Shown here piece by piece: positions 8,044 to 21,260 of a stretch of 40,493 nt of DNA. A program made the translations under genes and the position numbers. Origin of the DNA: Hespellia stercorisuis DSM 15480 (lineage in GTDB: Bacteria > Bacillota > Clostridia > Lachnospirales > Lachnospiraceae). The number at the start of each line of letters is the position of its first letter. The first letter of the stretch is position 1. Under the pieces are notes generated by a model. The model saw only the letters and a program-made list of their open reading frames with translations. It was not told the origin of the DNA and made no database searches. The stretch spans positions 1 through 40,493 of the forward strand of contig NZ_FQZY01000040.1 of the NCBI RefSeq assembly GCF_900142165.1. Direction: 5' to 3'.

Positions 8044-9819
8044 TTATGCATACGGAGCAGAGAGTGTAATCGAATACAATCCACTGCTCTCACTGTAGGA
8101 TACGGAAAATCGACCATTCTTTGCCAATTCATAAGACGTGGGGGTACTTGTCACAGCATCCAATGCCGCATCTATTTCTGACTGTGTCAGATAGCTTTCC
8201 GGCAAAACGAACGGTATCATTTTTTTCAGAAACTTCTCGCACCGTTCCTTTTTTCCATCAAATTGGATCTGCCATACATAGTTTTTCACCAAATCATAGG
8301 AAATGCCAATTTTCTCGGTAATCTCAAGATCTTCTTCCTTGATGCTGTATGTTTCCGAAGAAGATGTGCTAACTGTCATATAAGGATTATACTCTCCACG
8401 GACAGTAACCTTTGAAAATGCATAAGAGTCTGTTTTTACATCGTCCGTCAAATTTGTGTCCATGATACGGGCAAATGCATCCTTCACTGTATCTTTTCGG
8501 ATTGCAAAGGTTTCTCCGGTTCCTCTTAAATCTGAATTTTCAGCAGTTTTTTTCTCCGGAAGAGTATAACTAATGTAAAAAGGATCTTCCCCTTCTTCCG
8601 ATGTCCTTTTTTCCGTATGATTTTTTTCAGCGTATGCCATAATCCGGTCATACTCCTCGTCATCCTTCTCATAATACTCCACCGGTGGATTTGTGGTATA
8701 CGCCTTATAATCTTCATTGACCTCCATCATGATTACCTGCTCTGGATGTGTATACAAATACAGACTAACACTTCCCAGAGCTATTCCAGCCGCCGCTGCT
8801 GCACCGCATGCCAGCAAACCAATCTTCTTTAACATATAAATGCGTCTGTGCCCGGAACGTATGACAAACCGGGCGGTTTCATCCGTAGTTAATTCCAGCC
8901 AGAGATCCGCCCATTTTCCCCGTACGACACCTTCCATCTTTTTGACCGCATCCGCTGTCTCTTTCATGTCCAACGCCTCTGCGATATTTCCCAGATAGAA
9001 CCCTCTCATCTGCATATCCAGATTCATTCCGTCCTGCCAGATCTTGTACTGTATCCGTTCCTCTTCATCCAGCTTTCGAACCTGTTTCCCCCGCTCTCCG
9101 CTTAGACGCTGGTCCGCTGTCTGACAGATCTGACCGAACATCAGCTCCGATCCGAGAACACATACGCTGTAAACATCTGTCCATGGTCCTGCATATTCTG
9201 GTCTGTGCTCCAGTTCCGGTGCCGTATATTTTGTTATTTCACTGCCATCTTTCCACTGATTGGGGAGCATACAGAGCTTTCCCCCGCCATCCAGTATCAA
9301 ATGATCGGGAGAGATCACACCATACACCATCCCCCTGCTGTGCAGCGAAGTTAGCCCTTCCATAATTGTTCCCAGATCATTTTTTTCAAAACCTTTTCTG
9401 CTGTCTTCCATGTTGTTCCGGCTCTGCTGCAATGTGCCTCCCGGTACATACTCCGTTACCTGATACCCCTTATCCTCTGTTGCAAAATAATCAGTCACCG
9501 GAAGGATTCCGGTCAGATCCGTCAGCCCGAACCATTTTTCACAGATTTCGTGCCCCGCCGCATCCCACTTTTCCATGGTATACTCTTTGACCGCGACTCG
9601 TTTCTCCAAGGTGCTGTCAAAAGCTATATAAACCACACTCTGGCTGCTGACACTGACTGCCGCTCCGATTTCATAGCGATCTTTTAATATTGTAAATGGT
9701 TCAAGCCAACCATCCTGCCAGTCATATTCCCAGATAGATCTGTGGCAATGCGGACAGCTCTCTGTTTGATTTTCCGATGGTTCCATACAGAACACACACC
9801 TGTTTTTATTTCCAGTCAT
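8044..9819 (-). CDS. Zinc-ribbon membrane pseudokinase (Ser/Thr kinase fold)
   Basis: 591 residues, starting at MTGNKNRC, which lines up with the start of its paralogue at 13370. An N-terminal zinc ribbon has C8, C11, C22 and C25 (CxxC-10-CxxC). The kinase-like fold (about 45-290) keeps the VAVKE lysine (K78), an APE-like TAPELEH and GPWTDVYS, but has lost catalytic parts. The glycine loop reads GAAVSVSS, the HRD triad is YGV (about 166-168), the metal-binding Asn of the catalytic loop is His, and DFG is replaced by MLP. A membrane segment (about 343-366, Ala/Gly-rich) is followed by an extracytoplasmic domain. Its last 60 residues (PFVLPESYLTQSEID) resemble those of the 609-residue kinase. 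The start overlaps the stop of the upstream kinase gene, implying translational coupling. It is probably a regulatory scaffold rather than an enzyme. Confidence 0.85.
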   Translation of the reverse strand: MTGNKNRCVFCMEPSENQTESCPHCHRSIWEYDWQDGWLEPFTILKDRYEIGAAVSVSSQSVVYIAFDSTLEKRVAVKEYTMEKWDAAGHEICEKWFGLTDLTGILPVTDYFATEDKGYQVTEYVPGGTLQQSRNNMEDSRKGFEKNDLGTIMEGLTSLHSRGMVYGVISPDHLILDGGGKLCMLPNQWKDGSEITKYTAPELEHRPEYAGPWTDVYSVCVLGSELMFGQICQTADQRLSGERGKQVRKLDEEERIQYKIWQDGMNLDMQMRGFYLGNIAEALDMKETADAVKKMEGVVRGKWADLWLELTTDETARFVIRSGHRRIYMLKKIGLLACGAAAAAGIALGSVSLYLYTHPEQVIMMEVNEDYKAYTTNPPVEYYEKDDEEYDRIMAYAEKNHTEKRTSEEGEDPFYISYTLPEKKTAENSDLRGTGETFAIRKDTVKDAFARIMDTNLTDDVKTDSYAFSKVTVRGEYNPYMTVSTSSSETYSIKEEDLEITEKIGISYDLVKNYVWQIQFDGKKERCEKFLKKMIPFVLPESYLTQSEIDAALDAVTSTPTSYELAKNGRFSVSYSESSGLYSITLSAPYA

Positions 9820-11524
9820 ATCCCGCACCCAGCCCTCCATACTTTTTCACAATGAAACCACACACACCAGTCTGTCCCTCAAATTCCGCCTCCTCTGGAT
9901 TCAGGTAATACAGCATACAGTTTTCTGTCCATACCGCACTATAAGAATTATCTCCCTCCATAGCCGCATCTTCTGCCTGAGTTTTCCTAACCTCTGATAA
10001 AAGTTTCTCACGGTCTGTCGCCGATGCGTCCAGAATCTGAATCACATCTGTCCATATCTGTTCCATCTTCATCCCATCTGCTGTCCGGTAAACCCAGACT
10101 TTATGAATACGGCTATCAAAGCTGTCCGCACTGGAAACAAGCCAGAGATTTTCTTTTATCTGATATTTGTTTTTTACGTTAAACATGGTTCGAATAGCGC
10201 CAAATTGTTGCACTTCCACCTTAATTTCAACTTTCTCCTGATCTGCCAGAGTCATCTCATATCCTGCATTTTTCATTTTTTCCACCAGTTTTTCTTCTGT
10301 TATTTCAAAATGAAACTGGTTGCATGGGCGTCCCCATTCCTGCACTGCCTCCAGTGGTAATGTATATATCATACTTCCATTTCTTTCCGGATATCTCTCA
10401 GATTCTGTCGTGTTGATTTCTTTCTCTGTGGCATTCTCCTTCACAAAATCAAGATACTTCTGGTACGTATCAGAACGCATCGAGTAATTGCCAGCTGCTG
10501 CATCCGATTCGTCCAATTTAAAATAAGCATTCCAACGATAGTATCCCACACCGGCCGCTGTGAACAGGATCACTGCCAGAACTGCAGCAACGGCTGAAAT
10601 CAAAGATTTACGGGATTTTTTTTCAGACAATTTATCAGCAGCTATACTTTTTTCCTCTGTCTGTTCCACGGCCTCCCGAAGTTTTCGCATACTCCGGATG
10701 CGCCGGGATGGATCGACCTCCAGTCCATTTGCAAGAACCTGCTCCTCCTCCGGCGTAATTTCCACACCATAGGAGGACGGAAGGTATAATTCATCTTTCT
10801 GCATCCGCTCAATGGACGGATCCGGCTGCACTCCTGTGATCATCTCGTAAATTGTCGCACAGAATGCATAAACATCGGTCCAGGGACCCTGTTTTTCTCT
10901 TCCCATGTACTGTTCCGGAGGCGTATAGCCACGTTTCACCAGAATCGTCATGGTCTTCTCATTGTCAAGATAGCGTCTTGATGCACCAAAGTCAATTACC
11001 TTGATGCTGTCCTCTGTCACCAACAGATTCGACGGATTGAGATCCCGGTGAATCAAGCCCTTCTCATGCATATTTTCCAGTGCATCCACCACCGGACGCA
11101 GAAAATTCCAGGCCTGTGCAAAATCCATCGGACTGTCCAGACGGTTCATGTACTCGTCCAGCCCAATGCCACGCACATACTCCATGACCAGATAGGCCGT
11201 ATCGTTTTCTTCAAAATAATCATACACTTTTACAATTCCACGAATCTGCGCCAGCTTTGCCATGCGCCTCGCTTCTTTCAGAAAATCATTCTTCCCTTTT
11301 TTCCATAATATCAGATTTTCTTTTTCTGCCGAATGCAGGACGTGTTTCCCATCTTCTGCGCGGACCACGAAACGGGATGGAAAATATTCCTTAATGACCA
11401 CATATTGTTCCATGCTTTCATCAAATGCCAGGTATGTAATTCCAAAGCCGCCTGTTCCCAACACTTTATTCAATTTATACTTTTGATGCAGAATCTCACC
11501 TGCCGGAATATTTGCCCCTGCCAT
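9806..11524 (-). CDS. Membrane Ser/Thr protein kinase (Hanks type)
   Basis: 572 residues with a complete catalytic set: glycine loop GTGGFG (23-28), ATP lysine in VIKE (K45), HRDLNPSN (159-166), DFG (178-180), YTPPE in the activation segment, and WTDVYAF. A membrane segment (about 308-328) separates the cytosolic kinase from an extracytoplasmic domain of about 240 residues. That domain is homologous to the separate 274-residue protein at 7116-7940, so it is probably a ligand-sensing module. There are no PASTA repeats, unlike the classic PrkC receptor. The ribosome site GAGGTG lies 4 bases before ATG. It is in an operon with the kinase ending 16 bases upstream and the pseudokinase overlapping its 3' end. 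Signal and substrates are unknown; no PP2C phosphatase is in the window. Confidence 0.9.
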   Translation of the reverse strand: MAGANIPAGEILHQKYKLNKVLGTGGFGITYLAFDESMEQYVVIKEYFPSRFVVRAEDGKHVLHSAEKENLILWKKGKNDFLKEARRMAKLAQIRGIVKVYDYFEENDTAYLVMEYVRGIGLDEYMNRLDSPMDFAQAWNFLRPVVDALENMHEKGLIHRDLNPSNLLVTEDSIKVIDFGASRRYLDNEKTMTILVKRGYTPPEQYMGREKQGPWTDVYAFCATIYEMITGVQPDPSIERMQKDELYLPSSYGVEITPEEEQVLANGLEVDPSRRIRSMRKLREAVEQTEEKSIAADKLSEKKSRKSLISAVAAVLAVILFTAAGVGYYRWNAYFKLDESDAAAGNYSMRSDTYQKYLDFVKENATEKEINTTESERYPERNGSMIYTLPLEAVQEWGRPCNQFHFEITEEKLVEKMKNAGYEMTLADQEKVEIKVEVQQFGAIRTMFNVKNKYQIKENLWLVSSADSFDSRIHKVWVYRTADGMKMEQIWTDVIQILDASATDREKLLSEVRKTQAEDAAMEGDNSYSAVWTENCMLYYLNPEEAEFEGQTGVCGFIVKKYGGLGAGYDWK

Positions 11525-11540
11525 GCTTCACCTCATATTT

Positions 11541-13370
11541 TTATTCTCTTGCAACGTTAATGTAATACCCTTCCGACTTTTCCTCCGGCGCCGAAAAAGC
11601 CAATCTGTATTTTGCATTTAGCATTACACTGTATCTCTTTGATTCTGCCTCTTCTGCACTGTTGATAATTTCATCGATCTGATTGTCATACAGAATAACC
11701 TCCGGAGCAAGGTATGGCATCACATCTTTCATAAATAACCGGACATCTTTTTTTGAACCGCCCAATGACACTTCCCGTGCCTTTTTGTTCAGTGGATATC
11801 CCTCTATACTCATATATCTTCCTTCTGTCTTACCTTCAGTTTTATCAAAATATATCGATTCTGACAGACTCTGAAATATATGCAACTGGGAAGGTACTCC
11901 TGACTCGTCTGTGCTAATCTCTGCAGAACCATAAAAAAACTCACTTCTTCTATTAGCGCTTAAATTCATTTTATATTCTACAATTTCCTGTATTGTATCC
12001 ATATCAAGGTAAAAGGTAGGATCCTCCGTGGAAAGTTTCCATTCTCTGGCATCTTTGATCGTATAAGAATATCTCTCTGTCTCTTTATTCTCTTCATCCC
12101 GCAGACCGTGCTTTCTAATGAATGCAACTGTCTCCGCAAATTCCGGGTCTGAACTGGATAAATATGATTTGGATGACATAACTTCACCTTGTGCTTCCGC
12201 CCTGGCCATCTCACGGTTTTTTTTCTCTGCCTTTTTCATTGCACTCTTTAGCTTATAATCAAAGATCAGTTCCTTATGTTCCCTCATATATTGCCTTCCA
12301 CCATAGTATCCGCCGAAACATACTGACACGATACATACAAATACAATAGCAATTTTTATAAGGTTTTTAATATTTTTTTGTTTCTTTGATATAAATTTAC
12401 TATCTCTTTCAACTTTTGTAGTAATTTCAATCCAAAGACCACCCCAGCATTCGCGTGTTTTTTGTGCCAGCTGCAGATCCTTCTGCTGATCTTCCTGACT
12501 TTTGTGTTCCGATGTCAGTGCCTTCATCAGCCCATCCATACCAAAGAACCGCTTCTGAATATCCAGAGACAGTCCCCGCATGACTGCCTGTTCACTTGCC
12601 ACATCGATCCGCGCATACTCGTGAATCGGATGAAGATCATCCTCCGCCACGCGGTCCGGTGCCGAAGGAACTTTCCGACCGGTCAGCAGCTCATAGAGTA
12701 CTGCGCAGACTGCATAGATGTCCGTCCACGGTCCAATCTTATCCTTCTCCTGATACTGTTCCAGGGGACCATACCCCTCTTTCAGTTCCGTATCCGTCTC
12801 TTTTATATCTGCAAACTGCATGGCTCCAAAATCAATCAGCTTCAGTTGATTCGACGCGTCAAACAACAGATTATCCGGACTGACATCACAGTGGATACCG
12901 CCCTCGCTATGAAGGCATGCCAATGCCTCCATGACCGGTTTCAGAAGAGCCAGGGCCTCCTCTTGTGGAATCTGCCCCTCTCGCTGCATCCATTCCTTCA
13001 GCGTCAGCCCCGGAAGATATTCCATGACCATATAGGCTCTGTCCTCTTCCGAAAACACCTCATAGACATTTACAAGTCCGAACGGCAAAGATGGCAGCCT
13101 CTCTGCTGTCGCCAGCAGTTTTTCCTGCTTCTGTGCTGCCTCTTTTATTGCCACACACTTTTCTGTTACTTCATCAAAAGCCAGATACGTTGCACCAAAT
13201 CCACCCTCACCAAGAACCCGGCCGACCATATATCTGCCCGCAAGCATAGTATACGGCTTCAGCCAGGTCGGGTTCCATTGATACTGCCAGATGCCTTTGT
13301 GGCAGTGCGGACATTTTTTCTCCCCCTCCGGGATCTCATGCATACAAAAAATACAGCGATTGGTTTTCAT
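11541..13370 (-). CDS. Zinc-ribbon membrane Ser/Thr protein kinase
   Basis: 609 residues, first gene of the kinase cassette. The chosen start has AAGGAG 5 bases upstream. An N-terminal zinc ribbon (C6, C9, C20, C23) precedes the kinase domain (about 46-285): glycine loop GEGGFG (54-59), VAIKE lysine (K76), catalytic loop HCDVSPDN (160-167) and DFG (180-182). The Arg of HRD is Cys, so it is a 'non-RD' kinase and may not need activation-loop phosphorylation (established for non-RD kinases in general, inferred here). The activation segment ends GYGPLEQY. One membrane segment (about 337-354) leads to a roughly 250-residue extracytoplasmic domain whose end matches that of the pseudokinase. It sits directly behind gyrA, separated by a 46-bp palindrome. 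Confidence 0.88.
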   Translation of the reverse strand: MKTNRCIFCMHEIPEGEKKCPHCHKGIWQYQWNPTWLKPYTMLAGRYMVGRVLGEGGFGATYLAFDEVTEKCVAIKEAAQKQEKLLATAERLPSLPFGLVNVYEVFSEEDRAYMVMEYLPGLTLKEWMQREGQIPQEEALALLKPVMEALACLHSEGGIHCDVSPDNLLFDASNQLKLIDFGAMQFADIKETDTELKEGYGPLEQYQEKDKIGPWTDIYAVCAVLYELLTGRKVPSAPDRVAEDDLHPIHEYARIDVASEQAVMRGLSLDIQKRFFGMDGLMKALTSEHKSQEDQQKDLQLAQKTRECWGGLWIEITTKVERDSKFISKKQKNIKNLIKIAIVFVCIVSVCFGGYYGGRQYMREHKELIFDYKLKSAMKKAEKKNREMARAEAQGEVMSSKSYLSSSDPEFAETVAFIRKHGLRDEENKETERYSYTIKDAREWKLSTEDPTFYLDMDTIQEIVEYKMNLSANRRSEFFYGSAEISTDESGVPSQLHIFQSLSESIYFDKTEGKTEGRYMSIEGYPLNKKAREVSLGGSKKDVRLFMKDVMPYLAPEVILYDNQIDEIINSAEEAESKRYSVMLNAKYRLAFSAPEEKSEGYYINVARE

Positions 13371-13386
13371 GTGTCTCCTTATTTTG

Positions 13387-13432
13387 CAATTGGGGACGTA
13401 GCAAAGTTGCAACTTTGCTACGTCCCCAATTG
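13387..13432. repeat. Perfect 46-bp palindrome between gyrA and the kinase cassette
   Basis: Every base from 13387 to 13432 pairs with its mirror around the 13409/13410 centre; each arm begins CAATTGGGGACGTAGC and there is no loop. A partial echo (CTGTCCCCAATGAC) follows at 13442-13455. As RNA it would form a very strong hairpin ending gyrA transcripts. As DNA it looks like one of the REP/MITE-type GGGGAC palindromes seen in Clostridia. Confidence 0.8.
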
Positions 13433-13480
13433 AACTTCAACCTGTCCCCAATGACTAAAGCGGTCATTCGAGTCCAAGTT

Positions 13481-16141
13481 TTATTCTTCTATATCCGTCT
13501 CAGGCTCTTCATCTACAACGACATCCTCTGCGGTCTCCACCGGCTCCACGACATCGTCGCTCTCTTCCTCTGGACGAACCTTGGCAATACTTGCCACCGT
13601 CACGCCATCCGGTACGTTGATCAGCTTCACCCCGCTGGTCACACGGCCGAGAATTGAGATTGCCTCGCACCTCATACGGATCACAATTCCCTCTGTGTTG
13701 ATGATCATGATCTCATCTTCTGTGTTGACAGCTTTCATGCCGACTACGTTGCCTGTCTTCTCGGTGATCTTGTAGCACTTCACACCCTTACCGCCACGGT
13801 TCTGACTGGTAAATTCATTCAGGTCGGTCAGTTTACCCATTCCTTTTTCCGATGCAACCAGGAGATAATCTCCCTGTACGTCCACCTGCATACCGATCAC
13901 GTCATCTCTGTCATTTAAGTTCATGCCGCGCACACCCATAGATGTTCTTCCGGTCGCACGGACGTCTTTTTCATTAAAACGAATACACTGGCCATACTTC
14001 GTCACCAGGATCACATCCCGTTCTCCGTCTGTGATCTTCACCTCGATCAGTCTGTCATCCTCACGCAGTGTAATCGCCGCCAGACCCTTCTTGCGGACAT
14101 TCGCATACTCTGCGATCGGTGTCTTCTTGATGATTCCCTTCATAGTCGCCATCAGCAGATACTTTCTGTCATCCACCGGAATCACCGCGGTCACCTTCTC
14201 ATCCGGCATAAGCTGCAGCAGATTGATGATTGCCGTTCCTCGGGAGGTCCTGGACGCCTCCGGAATCTCATATCCCTTCATGCGGTACACACGTCCGGTA
14301 TTGGTAAAGCACATGATGAACTGGTGAGTGTTGCTCATAAACAGCTCCTCAATGTAATCATCATCCAGTGTCTGCATACCCTTGATTCCCTTGCCGCCGC
14401 GATTCTGACTCTTAAAGGTATCCATACTCATTCTCTTGATATAGCCGAGCTTCGTCATAGTGATCACCACATCTTCTTGCGGGATCAGATCCTCCATGGA
14501 AATGTCAAACTCATCGAAACCGATCTGGGTTCTTCTCTCATCCCCGTACTTCTCGCTGATGATCAGTATTTCTTCCCTGATCACTGCCAACAGTACTTTT
14601 CGATCAGCCAGAATAGCCTTTAACCCTTCGATTTTCTCCATCAGCTCCTTGTACTCCGCCTCCAGTTTCTCGCGTTCCAGACCAGTCAGTGCACGGAGTC
14701 TCATGTCCACGATAGCCTGTGCCTGCACATCTGAAAGACCGAACCGCTTCATCAGTTCTTCCTTGGCAATGGCTACATTTGCCGAACCGCGGATGATGCG
14801 GATGACTTCATCAATATTATCCAAAGCGATGAGCAAGCCCTGCAAAATGTGTGCTCTCTCTTCTGCTTTATTTAACTCATATTTTGTTCTTCTTGTCACG
14901 ACCTCTTCCTGATGAAGCAGATAATGCTTGAGCATATCCAGAAGGTTCATGACACGTGGCTCATTATTCACAAGAGCCAGCATGATCACACCAAATGTAT
15001 CCTGAAGCTGTGTGTGCTTATACAGCTGATTCAGCATGACATTGGCATTGACGTCCTTACGCAGTTCGATGCAGATACGCATTCCCTCACGGCTGGACTG
15101 ATCCTCCAGGTTGGTAATTCCGTCGATTTTCTTATCGCGGACCAGCTCTGCGATCTTCTCGATCAGACGGGCTTTGTTTACCATAAATGGAAGTTCTGTC
15201 ACCACGATACGATTCTTGCCGTTTTGCATCGGCTCGATGTTGGTGATTGCCCGCACACGGATCTTGCCGCGCCCGGTTCTGTATGCCTCCTCAATTCCCC
15301 TGGTTCCGAGAATCTCGGCCCCCGTCGGGAAGTCAGGACCCTTGACGATCTTCATGATATCTTCCAGAGTGGTCTTCTGCGGAAGTTCCAGCATTCCATC
15401 ACTGTCTTCCGTCAGTTGATCTGCAACCGTAGGATTGACTCTTTCCATACCGATAGCAGCACCTCTTTCAGCCAGATCTTCGCCAGCCTGTACCGGTGCA
15501 TTTCCTATAGACTGATTATAAGCCTCAACTGCCACCTCATCATCGATGATCTTCACCACCGCGCCAATGATCTCACGCAGGTTATGAGGCGGGATATTTG
15601 TCGCCATACCAACAGCAATTCCTGATGTTCCGTTCACCAGAAGGTTCGGATATCTGGAAGGGAGCACCGTCGGCTCCTTCTCTGTCTCATCAAAGTTCGG
15701 TGCAAAATCAACGGTATTCTTGTTGATGTCAGCCGTCATCTCCATGGAAATCTTACTCAGTCTCGCCTCCGTGTATCGCATGGCCGCCGCGCCGTCACCG
15801 TCCACAGAACCAAAGTTTCCGTGACCGTCGACCAGCGGATATCTGGTAGACCAATCCTGGGCTAGATTAACCAGTGCACCGTAGATCGAACTGTCACCAT
15901 GCGGGTGATATTTACCCATGGTATCACCGACGATACGCGCACATTTACGATGCGGTTTGTCAGGACCGTTGTTCAGCTCAATCATAGAGTAGAGGATTCT
16001 TCTCTGCACCGGCTTCAGACCATCTCTTACATCCGGAAGTGCACGGGATGCGATTACACTCATGGCATAATCAATATAGGACGATTCCATTGTCTTTTTC
16101 AGGTCGACTTCGTGGACCTTATCAAAAATATTGTCTTCCAT
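13481..16141 (-). CDS. gyrA: DNA gyrase subunit A
   Basis: 886 residues, full length for the family. With GyrB it forms the A2B2 topoisomerase that introduces negative supercoils ahead of replication forks. The N-terminus carries [28 protein letters not shown], with the catalytic Tyr in the [11 protein letters not shown] region. The quinolone-determining loop reads [13 protein letters not shown]: Ser at the E. coli 83 position, Gly at the 87 position. The C-terminal beta-pinwheel holds two QNRGGKG blocks; one functions as the GyrA box needed for wrapping. The protein ends in a long acidic tail (about 30 residues). The ribosome site AAGGAG precedes ATG. It lies 84 bases downstream of gyrB, the same order as in other Firmicute origins, and is followed by the palindrome. 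Confidence 0.98.
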   Translation of the reverse strand: MEDNIFDKVHEVDLKKTMESSYIDYAMSVIASRALPDVRDGLKPVQRRILYSMIELNNGPDKPHRKCARIVGDTMGKYHPHGDSSIYGALVNLAQDWSTRYPLVDGHGNFGSVDGDGAAAMRYTEARLSKISMEMTADINKNTVDFAPNFDETEKEPTVLPSRYPNLLVNGTSGIAVGMATNIPPHNLREIIGAVVKIIDDEVAVEAYNQSIGNAPVQAGEDLAERGAAIGMERVNPTVADQLTEDSDGMLELPQKTTLEDIMKIVKGPDFPTGAEILGTRGIEEAYRTGRGKIRVRAITNIEPMQNGKNRIVVTELPFMVNKARLIEKIAELVRDKKIDGITNLEDQSSREGMRICIELRKDVNANVMLNQLYKHTQLQDTFGVIMLALVNNEPRVMNLLDMLKHYLLHQEEVVTRRTKYELNKAEERAHILQGLLIALDNIDEVIRIIRGSANVAIAKEELMKRFGLSDVQAQAIVDMRLRALTGLEREKLEAEYKELMEKIEGLKAILADRKVLLAVIREEILIISEKYGDERRTQIGFDEFDISMEDLIPQEDVVITMTKLGYIKRMSMDTFKSQNRGGKGIKGMQTLDDDYIEELFMSNTHQFIMCFTNTGRVYRMKGYEIPEASRTSRGTAIINLLQLMPDEKVTAVIPVDDRKYLLMATMKGIIKKTPIAEYANVRKKGLAAITLREDDRLIEVKITDGERDVILVTKYGQCIRFNEKDVRATGRTSMGVRGMNLNDRDDVIGMQVDVQGDYLLVASEKGMGKLTDLNEFTSQNRGGKGVKCYKITEKTGNVVGMKAVNTEDEIMIINTEGIVIRMRCEAISILGRVTSGVKLINVPDGVTVASIAKVRPEEESDDVVEPVETAEDVVVDEEPETDIEE

Positions 16142-16225
16142 TGTTATCTCCTTTTATTTAAGCAGAATATTTTTGATCATAAAAACTTCTCAGATTCGAT
16201 TTATAATTCAAAAATATTCATAGTG

Positions 16226-19401
<3,176 letters not shown>

Positions 19402-19416
19402 CCATACCCTCTTATT

Positions 19417-19647
19417 TTACTCTTTTTTGGCCTGTTTTTCAATTTTTATTTCATTCCCGTCAAATGAGGCCACATCCCCGTCATACAGCTTTTTTCCCCG
19501 CCTTGTGTCGATCTCACCGTTCACAGACACCAGGCCGTCCAGTATCACATCCTTTGCCTCCACACCGGAGTCCACCAGACCGGCAGCCTTCAATGCCTGA
19601 CCAAGCTTAATGTATTCTTCCCCTTCACGTAATTTAATAATTTCCAT
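19417..19647 (-). CDS. yaaA: S4-domain RNA-binding protein (YaaA family)
   Basis: 76 residues, almost entirely an S4 fold: EYIKLGQALKAAGLVDSGVEAK, then VNGEIDTRRGKKLYDGD. Small S4 proteins sit between dnaN and recF in most Firmicutes, and this location supports the assignment. Its RNA target is not established; a link to ribosome assembly has been suggested for the family. GAGGA precedes the ATG. Confidence 0.92.
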   Translation of the reverse strand: MEIIKLREGEEYIKLGQALKAAGLVDSGVEAKDVILDGLVSVNGEIDTRRGKKLYDGDVASFDGNEIKIEKQAKKE

Positions 19648-19817
19648 GATAAATCCTCGATTCCTTTTTTATGAAATTTGATACTGTGCAAAATAATCAC
19701 AGATTTTTATTAAAAATGGTTGTCTATATATATCCTTTCACACACAGCAGTACTTCAGTACTTATCTGTCTGATCATAACAGACCATTCCATCATTCTTC
19801 GTTTACTCTGAACTTTA

Positions 19818-20924
19818 CTAAGCAGCTGTAAAATTCACTGGCAGAATCAGATAAATATAATTCTGGTTTTCGTCCCGGATAAAGCATGGTGCTTTCGCAT
19901 TCATGAAGTAAAGATCCACTTCCTCATCATCAATAACCCGAAGAGCATCAATCATAAATCTCGGATTGAATCCGATCAGCAGATCCTTCCCTTCCTTCGC
20001 AATTGTGATATCCTCATTCATAGAACCAATCTGTGACTGGATTTTGAGTTCCATCACCTCGTCACCAATATTGATGATGATCGGCTTCTTATCGCCCTCT
20101 TTTATAAGCAGAGTTGCACGGTCAATACAGTTCAATAACTCACGCTTATTAATTCTTACCTTTGTTTCATAATCACTGGAGATCATCTGATCGATCTTGA
20201 AGTAATCTCCTTCGATCAATCTGGAAACAACCAGAGTCTTATCAAACTCAAACACAATATGATTCTTCGTAAATGAGATGTCTACGTTGCTCTCAGCCTC
20301 TCCGTTTATGATCTTACTGATTTCCTGAAGTGTCTTACCGGGTACGATTACCTTCTTGTAGCTATAAGACTCCTTCAGTTCAATCTTACGAATGGCAACA
20401 CGGTGTCCATCCAGAGAAGTCACCTTCAGAATATTGTCATTGATCTCAAACAACTCTCCGGTCATCATCTTATTCGTGTCATTGTCTGCAATGGAGAAGA
20501 TCGTCTGGCGAATGACCTCCTTCAGGGTAAATTCAGAAATTGTGATGTAGTCCTCTTTTTCGATATTGGGAAGATAAGAAAAATCTTCTCCTGACTGTGC
20601 AGCGATATTGAACTTCGCTTTCTCACAGGTTATCAATGTCTGATTACTGCTGTCCGTCTCGATTGTAACTTCATTGTCCGGAAGCTTACGCACGATCTCT
20701 GAAAATATCTTGGCATTCAGTGCAATGATTCCTCTGTCAATGATTTCTCCTTCTATGGTTGTTTCAATACCTAACTCCATATCATTGGCTGTTAATTTTA
20801 TAAAATCTGTGGAAGCGTCTATCAGGATACATTCCAGGATAGGCATTGTGGTTTTAGAAGGAACTGCTTTGGAAACAATGCTAACTCCTTTTACCAGGTT
20901 TGATTTTTGACATATGATTTTCAT
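19818..20924 (-). CDS. dnaN: DNA polymerase III beta sliding clamp
   Basis: 368 residues, normal length. The product forms the ring-shaped dimer that tethers the replicative polymerase. The sequence begins MKIICQKSNLVKGVSIVSKAVPSKTTMPILECI and ends ...YIYLILPVNFTAA, the conserved beta-clamp end. Three repeated clamp domains are recognisable. The ribosome site AAGGAG precedes ATG. It is 336 bases downstream of dnaA, across one of the two DnaA-box regions; 170 non-coding bases separate it from the S4 gene. Confidence 0.97.
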   Translation of the reverse strand: MKIICQKSNLVKGVSIVSKAVPSKTTMPILECILIDASTDFIKLTANDMELGIETTIEGEIIDRGIIALNAKIFSEIVRKLPDNEVTIETDSSNQTLITCEKAKFNIAAQSGEDFSYLPNIEKEDYITISEFTLKEVIRQTIFSIADNDTNKMMTGELFEINDNILKVTSLDGHRVAIRKIELKESYSYKKVIVPGKTLQEISKIINGEAESNVDISFTKNHIVFEFDKTLVVSRLIEGDYFKIDQMISSDYETKVRINKRELLNCIDRATLLIKEGDKKPIIINIGDEVMELKIQSQIGSMNEDITIAKEGKDLLIGFNPRFMIDALRVIDDEEVDLYFMNAKAPCFIRDENQNYIYLILPVNFTAA

Positions 20925-21260
20925 CTGTGTATAACTCCTTTCGCTGCTTTAAGATAAAAAAATAAATAAAAGAATTCCGTCGTATCCTCCGTAGGGGCTG
21001 TAGATAAGTTAATAACCACTTCAAACCCTTGAAAATCAAGGCATCAGGTGAACTGATAACTCTGCATAAAACTAAAAAATAACCGTTGGAAAAGATAGGG
21101 ATAACTTTTTTCAGTTTTGTGTGATTCGATTTATCAAAAAGTTTTCAAGTAGTTATTTTGCAATTATTCACAAGTTATCTACAATGCTGTGATTTCTTCA
21201 CAACAGCCTTTTTGGTCTGTATGTGAGTGCTTAAACCTTTAAAATAAGCATATATGAACT
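20925..21260. promoter_or_regulatory. oriC part 2 (dnaA-dnaN gap)
   Basis: A 336-base non-coding region holds DnaA-box-like 9-mers: TTATCTACA reversed at 20999-21007, TTATTCACA at 21164-21172 and TTATCTACA at 21175-21183. AT-rich stretches lie between them (21070-21165). In B. subtilis the equivalent gap contains the unwinding site; the melting element itself cannot be fixed here by eye. It also contains the dnaN promoter, which I cannot place. Confidence 0.65.

Noticed and set aside
12462-13433. 323-codon plus-strand frame antisense to the zinc-ribbon kinase
   Set aside because: The minus strand encodes clear kinase motifs; the plus frame is a shadow with low-complexity composition.
14912-15625. 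237-codon plus-strand frame inside gyrA
   Set aside because: Antisense shadow of conserved gyrA sequence.
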